Assembly: GCA_030867875.1 (NCBI GenBank)
Contig: JAOWCC010000064.1
Location: forward strand, 37,160,802 to 37,224,801
Length of the DNA: 64,000 nucleotides
Source of the DNA: Actinernus sp. WN-2022
Taxonomy: Eukaryota > Cnidaria > Anthozoa > Actiniaria > Actinernidae
Direction of reading: 5' to 3'
Shown here: one piece after another, positions 1 to 11,937 of the stretch
Layout: each line of letters begins with the position of its first letter
Numbering within the stretch: the first letter of the stretch is position 1
Notes under the pieces: generated by a model
Databases searched by the model: none
Seen by the model: only the letters and a program-made list of their open reading frames with translations
What the model was told of the DNA's origin: nothing
Position numbers and translations under genes: made by a program

Positions 1-431
1 ATTGTTATTGCAGAATAGTTTCTGATCAATGTTGGTAGACTGATCTTTGCCATTGATAGTGATTTATAGAGTACAATAAATAATAGCACGTGCACAGCAA
101 TAAAGAGTACCAATACTGTAAATTTCCCTCACCTTGTGTTGATATTTTCAAAAGTTCCTTGACTAATATCCAACTCCAAGTGCGATTATAAGACACTGTC
201 AAATATTTCTCTTCAGGTATGAATTCAGTTTTCGTATCTGTTCAGCGAAAAGCACAATCCAATACAGCGAGCAAGCCAACGGAATATTTGATCGCAGATT
301 TACTGGATTTACTCGGTTTGTCAATAATTCAGCACAAACTTCGACTGTTCAACTTCGTGTACATGTACTGCCACGCGTCTTCAACCAGACCAGGCCATGG
401 TTAACTTGAGCTTGATACAGTTCGGACATCA

Positions 432-530
432 GACTTTGCCAAATTATGCTCCAGTAGTAGTACACACTTTCCTCGGGCACTGATAAACCGTACTTGTGAA
501 CTTTTTAAACATCATTGCATTTGAATGGGG
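432..530 (+). pseudogene. Decayed copy a of a duplicated 36-codon first exon
   Basis: Matches the open copy at 61106-61216 in most positions but has at least four in-frame stop codons. The sequence upstream (230-310) also matches the upstream sequences of the other two copies, including the phrase GCGAGCAAGCCAAC. Long minus-strand frames across it (444-797) are antisense shadows. Confidence 0.35.
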
Positions 531-534
531 GAAA

Positions 535-614
535 TCAATCTCGTACCCAGACCCCATTTGTTTCTTACTGCGCATGCTCGACATAAGAAACAAATGGGGT
601 CTGGGTACGAGATT
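535..614. repeat. 80-bp palindrome, MITE remnant
   Basis: AATCTCGTACCCAGACCCC faces its reverse complement over a 16-base loop. It sits exactly where copy a of the duplicated first exon stops matching the other copies, so it is an insertion. Confidence 0.55.
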
Positions 615-619
615 GGGGG

Positions 620-1270
620 GAAATAACCAACACGTTCTCCCCGTTGAATTCACAACTATCCCTAAATGGAAAACACGCTTGGAATAATGGTTATGGTTAA
701 TTTTTGGGCAATATTGATAAGATCGAGGTAGACTGGTACGTGTCAAAGGAATTTGATGCGCCATTTGCATTCTTCTTGAATCCATGAATTCGTGCACTGA
801 ACAACCAACAGTGGAACAGGTTAAAATATTTGTGTAAATTTATAAAGAAGTTCCTGTCTAATTCAGCCTATTGCTATTAGACTTGTCGTAAAGATGAGCG
901 ACTCAGAAGGTAAGTTCGGAGCAACTTGCAAGTAGAATAGTCGGCTGGTATTAGCCGAGCTCGAATCATGAATCATGAAAATTATATAGTTTTTAATACT
1001 AGCCAGTTTGGAACAGGAATTGTGGTAATCTCACGGCAGCGGCGGCCATCCATCCCCTAAAGTCGAAAGGACTTGTAAAGTTCAGATAGGAATCGCCCAC
1101 TTGATCGAGTCGTAGAGAAACGTACGTATGGTCTATATATGGTCTTATGGACCTGATCTAAAAACCTAATCCCCAAATTTAAAGAAAACCTAAATATTTT
1201 AAACCCCAAATCATTCAAAGAACGAGTCTAAATACACCTGAAATATAATGGAGAAATTAGCGAAGTTTTC
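620..1270 (+). repeat. Inverted segmental duplication, copy 1
   Basis: Matches 30685-31338 in the opposite orientation with few differences, including the candidate exon at 894-909 and its promoter side. Confidence 0.75.
894..909 (+). CDS. Candidate six-codon first exon (copy 1)
   Basis: ATG at 894 opens M-S-D-S-E and runs into a perfect donor (GAAG|GTAAGT) after 909, phase 1. The same exon with the donor GTACGT occurs in the inverted duplicate at 31044-31029. It looks like the start codon exon of a duplicated gene; the following exon is not established. An exon-like block at 3541-3716 (acceptor TTTTTTCCTTAG|, donor AAT|GTAAGT) has stops in all frames. Confidence 0.35.
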
Positions 1271-1517
1271 AAGCGTATCTTTATGCACCTATCAATGTTA
1301 TTTGGGGGGTGGGGATTATTATCTAATATATATTAAATTTGCTTCCTCAGCCAGTCTGTACCATGCAATGCAATGGAGTGAGATTTTCCCCATGCTTTAT
1401 ACAACGTCAACAGGGAAAAACAAGTATCATAACTTCGGTATGGACTGAGCAAGCAAGTTTAAAAAGATATGGGAAGTTATGGACCTCTGACTGACCAATA
1501 GCTCACAAAATTACTTA

Positions 1518-2299
1518 TGCTGCGGTCAGACTCGCGCTAGAGCTTGGAGTTCAGCATGCTTGCTTATGAGATACTTGAGCAAATGCTAAAATTCGAAGCA
1601 AGCATGTGCGATCAGATTAAAGATCAGCGCTTGCTAGTTTCAAGGTGTTAACAGAATCCTGTCAGAATGAGTATTCTGATTACTTCCACTCTCCAGACTG
1701 TCCTCTGCACTGGGAAATTCAGCGAGGTACTTGGCGATGAATTATTTGGGAATGGATGTTGAGAGTAACCGCGGAGAGTGTCGAAACTGTTCCTTAAAGG
1801 CAGACTGGAACTGTTGTCCAAAAGAAATGGAGCGGGATTTATTACAGACGAAAGTGGTTGGCCCTGAATATTGCAGACAGCCATCTCATCATCATAGCAG
1901 TTGGAACGAAAGGACTTGGGCTTCGAGACATTTCAAGACAGTATAGAGAAGTGGTAATGAATTGTTACAACTGTGCTCGTATTGCTGTTAGAAACCAGAG
2001 AATACAGTATTTTGAGATCACCGCTTGTCAATTTTTAGCCGTCAATGCAGCAACGCATTTTATAGGTTGAACAACGAAATCCAATTACTTTTATTTGCCT
2101 AGCGCAGCCCTAGCGTGATACAGACCAGGCTTGAGCTACGCTTCGGTCTCTTTGTAGTTTTATTTACCTAGGCATCGGTTTGCCATTAAGCAGAAGCTGC
2201 CGTGCTTGGTCGGTCACATTCGCTAGCGTGCTAGGAATGTGCTAGGTAAACAGAAATGAGCCAAGCAAGCACGGTTCTAGCGCGAGTCTGACCGCAGCA
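1518..2299. mobile_element. 782-bp TTA-site element (PIF/Harbinger-like)
   Basis: Inverted ends TGCTGCGGTCAGACTCGCGC and its reverse complement (about 23 bases), flanked by TTA (1515-1517, 2300-2302). Three-base TWA duplications are typical of PIF/Harbinger. The frames inside (1731-1946, 1858-2070, 1648-1884) show no transposase motif. Confidence 0.65.
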
Positions 2300-2318
2300 T
2301 TAGTCATATAATAATTAA

Positions 2319-2444
2319 GAAATAGAAAACATTTCCCGTGTTTCTATAGAGTTATAGAAACACGAGTGGGAGTTCGAGTTTTTCCAAACTTCCACAAGTG
2401 TTTCTATAACTCTATAGAAACAAGGGGGAAATGTTTTCTATTTC
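2319..2444. repeat. 126-bp hairpin
   Basis: GAAATAGAAAACATTTCCC and its inverse bracket two copies of TTTCTATAGAGTTATAGAAA, which is itself palindromic. A third copy of that core occurs at about 2546-2568. Confidence 0.5.
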
Positions 2445-4925
2445 CTTTATAAAATAAACGTATATAAGCACGGAAAGGCTTGCTTAATTTGATAACCAAA
2501 ACGTAAATTCTCACAACTAGCTCAAGCGCGCGCTCAACTGTCTATGTTTCTATAGAGTTATAGAAACACGGCTTACAGCCAATCAGAGCGCGCGTACTAT
2601 CAAAACTATTTTATAATGATTGTTACTAACTGTTTTAGCAGGTTTCTTGGTGTTGCAGGTCACCACATGACATAAAACAAAGAACACTATTACGTAGTTC
2701 CAAAACGAACAATACCTTGCAATACAAAGATTACCCTAACCCCAGAAAACACCTGTATCTGATACCTTATTTTAATGTCCAGTAAATCACCATTTTTTTC
2801 AACTCCCATTTCCACCTTTTATTACAGTAATGATATGTTATTGTATATTAATTGCTGTGATATTTATTGTACTACTGGGTTCATTTCTTAATTAGTTTGA
2901 CTTACTTTACACACTAAGGGTCACCAAGTAATTATTAAGTTTATGAAATATGGTAATTAAGTCATTCATGGGTCAAGATTGAGGTTGCTGAAATTGGAAT
3001 ATCAACTCCATAACAACAATAACATTTGCTTTCAGAATGAACACTATTCAAATTAGGGCATATTATCATTTTGAAGTAGTTTAATAAAGAAATAAAACCT
3101 ACTTTTAGAGAAGATACATGTTTATAACAGTAAGATTAAAGGAAAATGTTTTATTATTTTACAAACAAAATTAAGATAAACTATAGTTAATTGATATTGC
3201 AATATGGCAGCATGCATGGTTACCACATGGCTAAATTTGAGTCTTGTCTCCTTATTGAATGAAATTGGCACTGCATGTACATGTATACACATGCATGCAG
3301 GTTGTAATATCTGAAGCTTAACTGGGAATTTAATAGTTGGTTATTCATGAAAGATGAATACATGTACAATGCCGGATGTTTAAAACTTTGATTGTAGCAA
3401 GTGTACAGCAATTATCACTTTAAAATAGGCCAGTTTATGTTTGGGTTAATTTTGGCCATGATATGATATATATCAGTATGTACATGTAATTGATATTTTC
3501 TTTTAAATTTCATTGTCAATAATATGTTTTTTTCCTTAGGAAACTGCATGTGCTCCATTTACATCACAAATGGGATATTATTATCATGTATCACCAGAAG
3601 CATTCAAGGGGACACACATTCCAATGTTTTGGAAAGGTGCCACAAAAAGGGAGAGGCTTCCTGATCTGGAGAAGCTGTAGTAAACCTCTTTGACAGATGT
3701 TTCACTGATTGGAATGTAAGTGATATTAGTTCATTGCATACCTTTTTTTTCTTTAGATTTTTTGTGTAGGATCATGCCTGAGAAAATTGCTATTGTTTTA
3801 CATTGTACATGTATACATTCAGGTGTTCAAATAATAATATTAATTCACACAATATTTTAACTTTGAAGACCCTTTTTCCAAGCCCATGGTGCTTTGCGCC
3901 AATGTTTTGTTTAGCTTGTTTACCAACGGCCACATAAATAAAAGGCTAGCTTTTAGTCAAAACTAAAATGCTCTCGATTGGTTATCAGTTTCATAAACGA
4001 AGTACGTTACACATGTATATGCATTGGATAACAAATTTCATAATTTCTACCAGATTAAAAACCCAATCGTGCCCATGAATTTTTCCTGCATGCTTCGAAT
4101 ATGATTTGAACAGTACTTGGCAGGAAGCCCATTATATTTGGAATTCGGTTTACGAGTGCAACTTTTGACAATCTACAAACAAACAAATACTCTTGGTAGC
4201 TTGTTTTCATATCTCCAGCATTGTTTGGCTGTATTTGCAGATCTCTACTTTCCTTGTGAATGATATATTTTGAGTGGAGTGCTGAAGAATTATTTGTCGA
4301 GTTGCTTTGCCTTCTTCAGCATTCCTCTACTTGCCATTCTAGACTGGTATTCAAATATATATTTGACGAAAATTTCATTTTGAAAGGTATAAACTATATT
4401 ACAAAAATTAAGGCAAAAGAATGTCAGTTAAACATATACTGTATATATATATAATTATGTTACTACTCTAGACATAATTACGCAATGGCCCAAACTAGAG
4501 ATGGCTTTCGAAAGATTCGAGAGTCACACAATAACAAGACTGATCTTTCTAATTTTCCTAGCCTACAAAAATATTTGCATGTGCAAAGCACCACAGGCTT
4601 GGACAGAGGGTCTTTAAGTTCATTGTCATACAAAACTCACTGCAGCCTTAATTGCTATAAACTGGGACTGAAACTGGCCTTATGAGATACACATGGTGCA
4701 TACACATATCAGTATAAAAATAATAATTCTGCTTTTTTTTTAATGAGCTGCATTAAGGGGGCTGTGTAACAGACTGTGAGAGACGTTATATTTGCTGTCT
4801 GTTATATTTGATTTCGACATGAACTGACAAACCTCTCACCCATGTGGTATGTTTAAAATCAAAGCAAATATGCAAAATGGCTAACAAACTGTGTACATGT
4901 GTGTATATATATATATATATATATA
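2445..4925. other. AT-rich noncoding stretch
   Basis: Apart from the exon-like block at 3541-3716 and TA microsatellites after 4440, no gene, hairpin or repeat was recognised. Confidence 0.4.
3541..3716 (+). other. Exon-like block between good splice sites, no open frame
   Basis: Preceded by a strong polypyrimidine tract and acceptor (TTTTTTCCTTAG|) and followed by a donor (GGAAT|GTAAGT). The frame starting at the first base is open for 46 codons (containing S-Q-M-G-Y-Y-Y-H-V-S-P-E-A-F) and then meets TAG TAA; the other two also close. It is either a decayed coding exon or a noncoding exon. Confidence 0.3.
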
Positions 4926-5079
4926 CAGTCAATGCCAAAAAGGTTGTCCAGCAGAACATAATATAATACTATAATATCCATTGTTTTGGGCTATTGTCTA
5001 GACCAAGACAATAGGCCAAAACAATGGATATTAAAGTATTATATTATGTTCTGCTGGACAACCTTTTTGGCAGCGACTG
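4926..5079. mobile_element. 154-bp Tc1/mariner-like MITE
   Basis: Ends CAGTCAATGCCAAAAAGG and CCTTTTTGGCAGCGACTG, nearly perfect hairpin, inserted at TA inside a TA microsatellite. CAGT ends with a TA duplication fit the Tc1/mariner group. Confidence 0.7.
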
Positions 5080-5289
5080 TATATATATATATATATGTAT
5101 ATACATATAGATACTGCATGTATATAAATCTTCAGCACAGTAAAAAATACAGGTTATTTATGTTTTAAATCGTTTAACTGTCATTTGTGTTGAATTATGT
5201 ATATATATATATATATATATACAACTGTATATATATACATATATATTGATATGACATCCTTTAACTCATCATATAATCCATAGGATTTG

Positions 5290-5443
5290 GCATGAAACAA
5301 TAAACAGGAATTAAACAAGCTAAAACTTTTCTTTGCGATATTTCAACTTTATTCAAAAGTCTTTTTTAAATTAAAAGTCGAAATATTGACAAAGAAAAGT
5401 TTCAGCTTGTTTAATTCCAGTTTGTTGTTTTATTTAAATATAC
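5290..5443. repeat. Imperfect hairpin repeat
   Basis: Arms around AACAGGAATTAAACAAGCT and AGCTTGTTTAATTCCAGTTT are inverted over a short T/A-rich centre. MITE-like remnant with no clear target duplication. Confidence 0.5.
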
Positions 5444-5867
5444 AACAAAGGGCTAAGTTCAAATTTTATGCAGATAAATAACTTTTCGAATAGAAATGGA
5501 TGTTTTAAAACATAATGGGGTGCATAGAGACATTGTGTTGAAATAAATTAAGCTACTGAGAAGAGGCTGATGCTAAATTATAGCAACAAAACTCAGGTTT
5601 ATCCAACCTTGGGCTAGAGCTCATTGAGACCATTTATTCTGTACATTATTTCAGTAGTGCATGCAACTACATTGTACATGTACTTGTTTGTTTCATGAGC
5701 TCATGCTAATGTACATCCCAAACAATAATATATTTTTTAGCATATTTAACTAGATAATTGCAATTGTTATGTAATGTTCAATGCACAGCTAATTGTAGCT
5801 AATATAAAACTTGTAACATACCAAAAGCCAGAACACATTGGTATTGATTAAAGTTGGAATCCAATTA

Positions 5868-6186
5868 CAGTGCTACTACTGAAAGTGGGGCCACTTAGAC
5901 AACGAGAACCAATCACATTGCAGAACAAAAATAAAGCATTACAACTTTGGTGACATTAGCCAATCAACAGTGTTATATTGTTTAGGATACATGTATGTTA
6001 AAACCCAAAAACTAAACAACCAAATTAAATGACCGAACACCATTCCGGTTAACTAACTAGTACAACAAACAGCTAGCAAAGAACAATGCTACTTGACTTG
6101 GCGGAAATCTGAATATGCTTTGTTTTCGTTCTACAATGTGATTGGTTCTCATTGTCTAAGTGGCCCCGCTTTCAGTAGTCGCACTG
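5868..6186. mobile_element. 319-bp TA-site MITE
   Basis: Inverted ends of about 60 bases beginning CAGTGCTACTACTGAAAG and ending CTTTCAGTAGTCGCACTG, flanked by TA (5866-5867, 6187-6188). Likely a Tc1/mariner-related nonautonomous element. Confidence 0.65.
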
Positions 6187-6467
6187 TAATAGCCACCAAC
6201 AGAGTGATGACTTATACATTGTGCAGTACCATGACATAGCCTCTTTAAATTAATATAGGTACTGTATGTTTTGAATTAAGAAACCATAATCCTACTATAT
6301 AATTATCATTTGCATGTGGCCTTTTTAACAGTCATCTCTTAGCAATTAGTTTTGGTCTTTTATATTTTTTTATTAATGTAGTTTATTTCCAGGTGAGAGC
6401 AGTTATGTTAGCAAATTTGTACTAGCAATGTCATATGTTGCAATAATAAACATTTAAATACTAAATA

Positions 6468-6725
6468 TCAGTAATAAGGTCTTTTTGTGCATGTGCTTAT
6501 TTTACATTTTGGCTTAATATGTGTCAGTTGAGATTGTTTAGTGTCTCTCCCTTGCTCTGAGAGTTTTTCTCCTGTTCTCTGGTTTTCCTGCATGACACTT
6601 GTCAGAGTTTTCCTGATTAAATGTGTTGGAAAACTAGGATTTCCAAGCTCTCTCTGTTTTAAAATAGCATAAAGAAATACATTAGCATAATGTAGCACTG
6701 AATTTTGAGTTTTTTTTAATGGCAT
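6468..6725 (-). CDS. Unrecognised open frame with a plausible splice acceptor
   Basis: After an acceptor-like site (TTTTAAAACAG|) near 6655 the frame reads R-E-L-G-N-P-S-F-P-T-H-L-I-R-K and a K/Q/E-rich helix to a TGA at 6468. It could be a 3'-terminal exon. No family recognised. Confidence 0.15.
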   Translation of the reverse strand: MPLKKTQNSVLHYANVFLYAILKQRELGNPSFPTHLIRKTLTSVMQENQRTGEKLSEQGRDTKQSQLTHIKPKCKISTCTKRPYY

Positions 6726-6945
6726 GTGAACAGCTGTTAAAGAGTGGTCAAAGTCATGACCTGGCTAAACCTACACCTCTATTAAGTAGGCATGGCCACC
6801 TATGTGCAGTCCCATTGAGTGATGTTTTTTTATTTAAACCTTTTTTTCTTGACATTTTCTCAAAAGCAAAGCTCATCAAGGGAGATTATGTCGTCATTAA
6901 TTACAACAATAGTGGAGACTGCAATTACAGTACTTAATATTTAAT

Positions 6946-7025
6946 CTTATCTTATCTTATCTTATCTTATCTTATCTTATCTTATCTTATCTTATCTTAT
7001 CTTATCTTATCTTATCTTATCTTAT
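6946..7025 (+). repeat. (CTTAT)16 pentanucleotide array
   Basis: Sixteen perfect units that change abruptly to the CCTAT array at 7026. Confidence 0.9.
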
Positions 7026-8473
7026 CCTATCCTATCCTATCCTATCCTATCCTATCCTATCCTATCCTATCCTATCCTATCCTATCCTATCCTATCCTAT
7101 CCTATCCTATCCTATCCTATCCTATCCTATCCTATCCTATCCTATCCTATCCTATCCTATCCTATCCTATCCTATCCTATCCTATCCTATCCTATCCTAT
7201 CCTATCCTATCCTATCCTATCCTATCCTATCCTATCCTATCCTATCCTATCCTATCCTATCCTATCCTATCCTATCCTATCCTATCCTATCCTATCCTAT
7301 CCTATCCTATCCTATCCTATCCTATCCTATCCTATCCTATCCTATCCTATCCTATCCTATCCTATCCTATCCTATCCTATCCTATCCTATCCTATCCTAT
7401 CCTATCCTATCCTATCCTATCCTATCCTATCCTATCCTATCCTATCCTATCCTATCCTATCCTATCCTATCCTATCCTATCCTATCCTATCCTATCCTAT
7501 CCTATCCTATCCTATCCTATCCTATCCTATCCTATCCTATCCTATCCTATCCTATCCTATCCTATCCTATCCTATCCTATCCTATCCTATCCTATCCTAT
7601 CCTATCCTATCCTATCCTATCCTATCCTATCCTATCCTATCCTATCCTATCCTATCCTATCCTATCCTATCCTATCCTATCCTATCCTATCCTATCCTAT
7701 CCTATCCTATCCTATCCTATCCTATCCTATCCTATCCTATCCTATCCTATCCTATCCTATCCTATCCTATCCTATCCTATCCTATCCTATCCTATCCTAT
7801 CCTATCCTATCCTATCCTATCCTATCCTATCCTATCCTATCCTATCCTATCCTATCCTATCCTATCCTATCCTATCCTATCCTATCCTATCCTATCCTAT
7901 CCTATCCTATCCTATCCTATCCTATCCTATCCTATCCTATCCTATCCTATCCTATCCTATCCTATCCTATCCTATCCTATCCTATCCTATCCTATCCTAT
8001 CCTATCCTATCCTATCCTATCCTATCCTATCCTATCCTATCCTATCCTATCCTATCCTATCCTATCCTATCCTATCCTATCCTATCCTATCCTATCCTAT
8101 CCTATCCTATCCTATCCTATCCTATCCTATCCTATCCTATCCTATCCTATCCTATCCTATCCTATCCTATCCTATCCTATCCTATCCTATCCTATCCTAT
8201 CCTATCCTATCCTATCCTATCCTATCCTATCCTATCCTATCCTATCCTATCCTATCCTATCCTATCCTATCCTATCCTATCCTATCCTATCCTATCCTAT
8301 CCTATCCTATCCTATCCTATCCTATCCTATCCTATCCTATCCTATCCTATCCTATCCTATCCTATCCTATCCTATCCTATCCTATCCTATCCTATCCTAT
8401 CCTATCCTATCCTATCCTATCCTATCCTATCCTATCCTATCCTATCCTATCCTATCCTATCCTATCCTATCCT
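7026..8473 (+). repeat. (CCTAT)n array of about 1.45 kb
   Basis: About 290 units without a visible interruption. The uniformity implies recent expansion or collapse/extension during assembly, so the true length is uncertain. Confidence 0.9.
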
Positions 8474-8643
8474 ACCCATCCCCACCCCATCCCCCACCCC
8501 ACCCCATCCCCCACCCCACCCCATCCCCCACCCCACCCCATCCCCCACCCCACCCCATCCCCCACCCCACCCATCCCCCACCCCACCCCATCCCCCACCC
8601 CACCCCATCCCCCACCCCACCCCATCCCCCACCCCACCCCACC
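8474..8643 (+). repeat. 17-bp C-rich minisatellite, G4-prone on the minus strand
   Basis: About ten units of ACCCCATCCCCCACCCC. The minus strand has dense GGGG runs separated by one or two bases, a strong G-quadruplex pattern. Gly/Trp-rich frames across it are artefacts. Confidence 0.85.
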
Positions 8644-8773
8644 TCCCGGGAAATGCGCACGGAAATGCTTTTCAGTATTGACCACACACGGGACATTTAC
8701 CAGTTGAAACTAAAGTTATATCTTTTTAGTCGGATTAGGTAGGTCCTCTTCTACCTCGTCTAAGTCTGTGGGT

Positions 8774-9017
8774 TCACTTAGAGGACTCTTTTGAACTGCT
8801 TTCAGAGCGTTCAGAGTCCTCGTCATCTACTGGATATCGCCCAGCCCCTCGACTGCTCTCGGTATTCTCTAATCGGACTCCACCTTCCGGACTGGCACTT
8901 GCGACGCCGGTAACCTCGAAGCTCACTCCATTTTCTAAAGGTTGAATATCGATTTGCCTTGCGTTGCTTATATCAGAGCCACGTAGACTAATGAACTCCC
9001 GGAATGAACTCCGCCAT
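8774..9017 (-). pseudogene. Small acidic/Ser-rich coding piece broken by a 13-base duplication
   Basis: ATG at 9017 (context AACATGG) opens a frame that stops after nine codons. Eleven bases into the frame the sequence contains a 13-base direct duplication (GGAGTTCATTCCG then GGAGTTCATT). Downstream of it a different frame stays open for about 75 codons to TGA at 8774, with an acidic and serine-rich end (V-D-D-E-D-S-E-R-S-E-S-S-S-K-E-S-S-K). Without the duplication the two frames would be one. The product is not recognised; it could be a first exon with a donor near its 3' end. Confidence 0.35.
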
Positions 9018-9241
9018 GTTGATCAAGCTGTGTTTCACATGGTACTACTTTCCTCTAATACGTCTAAGGTAATCCATAAGCATTACAATACTTGAAGTGA
9101 TGGTGGACCGAACTCCTCGACAAGGCAAAGCTCCACATACACGTGGTCAAACAGCTCTTGAGTTGTATATCCTTGGTGAAATGTAAACGTCATGATTGAA
9201 CATATGCAGGCAGCACTGCCAAGACAATTACATTAAGAAAA

Positions 9242-9541
9242 TTACACCGGCTTTATTACTATTCTCTTCTCTAAATTCTCTAAACTGTCATATATTAAGT
9301 GGAAATTCCTAATCTTATTATCGGCCGTATTAAAATTTCCGACTGTCGCCATTACTTGATTTATAATTCCATGGATAACGTCACCTATCAACGCAATATA
9401 CTTGGCTCCTTTAGTTGCATAATTGCATAAAGGAACGTCTACATGCATGCAGTCAGTGTTGGAACTGTAAAATATATGCTTTTTAGTCGCCGTGTCGTGT
9501 ACGAATAGACGAATAGACCATAAAACAAACGGATAGACCAT
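9242..9541 (-). CDS. Unrecognised open frame, possible exon
   Basis: Open frame of 99 codons. A credible acceptor (TATTTTACAG|) lies inside it near 9468; after that it reads N-T-D-C-M-H-V-D-V-P-L-C-N-Y and is free of low complexity to the stop. It may be a terminal exon together with the frame at 9667-9876 on the same strand. No family recognised. Confidence 0.2.
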   Translation of the reverse strand: MVYPFVLWSIRLFVHDTATKKHIFYSSNTDCMHVDVPLCNYATKGAKYIALIGDVIHGIINQVMATVGNFNTADNKIRNFHLIYDSLENLEKRIVIKPV

Positions 9542-9666
9542 AAAACAAACTGCGGTTGGCTCGTTTGCTTAGTAGGCGTTCAGTTCGAATGCGACGCAGG
9601 CTATAACTTGCCCTGAGTTCACTCGTTTACATATCCTCGATAGGCGGGAGCCAGAGTAAAAACATC

Positions 9667-9876
9667 CTAAGTTACATTTTGTGGGCCTTCGACTTTTTTT
9701 TGCCATTTTTGGTGTACACTATTTACAATGTTTATTACATTGGAAAACGTTGAAATAATATAACCACTACATTTAAGATAATTTTCTGTTCTTTCAGGTA
9801 AATTGAGCTGTTCTGTAGTTTGATGCGCTTGAAGTAGAAAAATTTGGCGTTTAGAAGTGTCTACCTCAGTTACCAC
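9667..9876 (-). CDS. Unrecognised open frame, possible exon
   Basis: 69 codons from ATG (M-V-T-E-V-D-T-S-K-R-Q-I-F). It is amphipathic and rich in N, Q and K. It has the same strand as the frame just downstream at 9242-9541. No motif recognised; only openness and composition support it. Confidence 0.15.
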   Translation of the reverse strand: MVTEVDTSKRQIFLLQAHQTTEQLNLPERTENYLKCSGYIISTFSNVINIVNSVHQKWQKKVEGPQNVT

Positions 9877-9879
9877 AAA

Positions 9880-11330
9880 TAAATAAAATGTAATCTCATT
9901 ATCTTTGTAACCGCAACTCCAATGAAACTGAAACTAGCTTGACATGAAGTTTGAGTACATGTCTTTCACCTTATGGAATGAAGTATTTTTTCCTGACACC
10001 ACTTTGGAATTGTAGCTCTTTAAAAGAAATCGGTCAGAGTCCCACAAGTCAGGGTTTCCCTATCTCGGTTAATATCAGTCTGATTACGCAATCGAACCTA
10101 TCGTTGTAAAGGATTCGTTGAGTGTATTGTAAAACTGAAATTATATTTGAAAACGATTAAATATTCGCAAAGTTAGTGCAGTTTCAATTTCCGTCCCTTT
10201 TCATCAAAACAACCAACGGTGTTTTGGAGAGAGAGCGTGCGCGCATGAAAATAACAAATGCATAAACTGGTACCGCATATGTTCAGTATACGAAGTTTGC
10301 TAAATAGAGATTCGAGGTTGAAATCCAGATTAATTGTTACCATGGTAACCTAGTGCATCACCGCTTTATTGGCTCTCCGATTAACTCAAGCACATACGTT
10401 AAGGCCTGGTTCGTTTAACGGAAAATAGATTTACCGTAAATAAATGTTTATAACAAGAATAACATTGTAAACAAAGTCTATTCACACCATGCACAATACT
10501 AATATTCACTTCCTTAAATTCGTCAAGTGGATAATTGTCGTATCACGTGATCGATGACGTCATAATTAGAGAAAATGGTTGAAGTCAGGAGCCCATGGAC
10601 TCCTGTTTAAGTGAAATGCGGTTGTGAGTATAACATATGAATAGAAAGTAACCCTGTTAAAACAATCCTCTTCCAACAGTGTTTAGACCACGCTTAGAAA
10701 ACATGACTACATGTAAAGATAAGGAAATATTAAGGTACAAAAAAAGTCATATTTTCGCCGCTTAATAATTCGTTAACGAAACATTGTAGTCATCTTTTCT
10801 AAGCTGAAATAGGTAAAAGGCTTTAAATAGTGGTACGGCTAAGAACGATAGTACTGAACGGCAAGGAATGTAAAAATGTGTTAATTTTCTATTCTTCTCT
10901 CTCGTAATTTCATTGGTTGATACTCATAAATTCAATAGAAAACCATCGAAATAATACATTTTTATATTATATTTTTTGATAAAAATGACTTGTTTAATTT
11001 CGAAGAATATCGACCGTGGGAAAGTTATCAAATTTGAGATTGAAAGATCTTTTGTTTTCCCCCTTTCCGATTGGCTGGATGGTGGCTTCTTTGAGTTTTC
11101 TCAGTCAAAATAGCCCATAGCATAAAGACTACTTTATTTTCTGGGTGTAGTTTGGACTGTAGATATCTCATACAGCACTTGAGTCATATTCACGCAAAAT
11201 CGACCGTGAGCATATGCTCATTGCCACGGCTCTATTGTTTTTACTATAGTTCTTACACGGACCATTACTTAACCTTAACCATATCCACTTATAGACCCTA
11301 TGCATAAGTCCTGGTAACTAGCATGTCAAC
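9880..11330. other. Noncoding stretch
   Basis: No open frame longer than about 60 codons and no clear repeat was seen. Confidence 0.4.
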
Positions 11331-11569
11331 GAGGCCGGTAGGTCCTCTGGAATGTTGAAATTGAAGCGCCCGGGGAGTTGTGAAATGCACTGAACAAATG
11401 TTCAGTGAAACAATGCCGTTAATTTGCTATGCGCCTGGCTGGTGTACTATAAAGAAAAATAAAGGATAAATGAGGACAGATTAGCAACATTTTTCAACTA
11501 AACAATCATGTTCAACACGTTTCACACCTCCTGCTAGCATTTCAACATTCCAGAGGACCTACCGGCCTC
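11331..11569. repeat. 239-bp MITE-like element
   Basis: Inverted ends GAGGCCGGTAGGTCCTCTGG and its reverse complement, extended by GAATGTTGAAAT on both sides. No clear target duplication. Confidence 0.6.
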
Positions 11570-11937
11570 TTTTTCGTGTTGTGACCGCGCGAGTGCGTAT
11601 TATCCTCACTGTTTTTGATTTACTGATTTCGTGGTCTAAGTCGCGTGACAGAGCACGTGACACGTTTTACTGCACACACACACCACAGGAAGTCAAGAAT
11701 GCCGATATCTATTATCGTGAGAAACTTGGAGCAATTACTGTATACTGTATATAGGTAAGTATAGTAAATGATTGTTAATATTAGGGTTGGGTTTCTTCTC
11801 TCTTTATACTTAATGTAATATTTAAAATAAGTTCGTTTCGATTCAGATCCTCATTTCTGGCTAAGCGATTCCTAGGTTGGACGTATGTGCCTGTGAATCA
11901 ATAATGATCCTTAGGTTGAAAGCTTAGTTCAGAAGTT

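Noticed and set aside
444..797. 117-residue minus-strand frame
   Set aside because: It crosses a palindromic insertion and is antisense to the decayed first-exon copy; no coding signal of its own.
6946..8643. CRISPR-like or direct-repeat array
   Set aside because: Simple pentamer and 17-mer satellites without spacers, in a eukaryotic context.
8467..8696. Gly/Trp-rich proteins of 72-74 residues on the minus strand
   Set aside because: Pure translation of the 17-bp C-rich minisatellite; all frames look alike.
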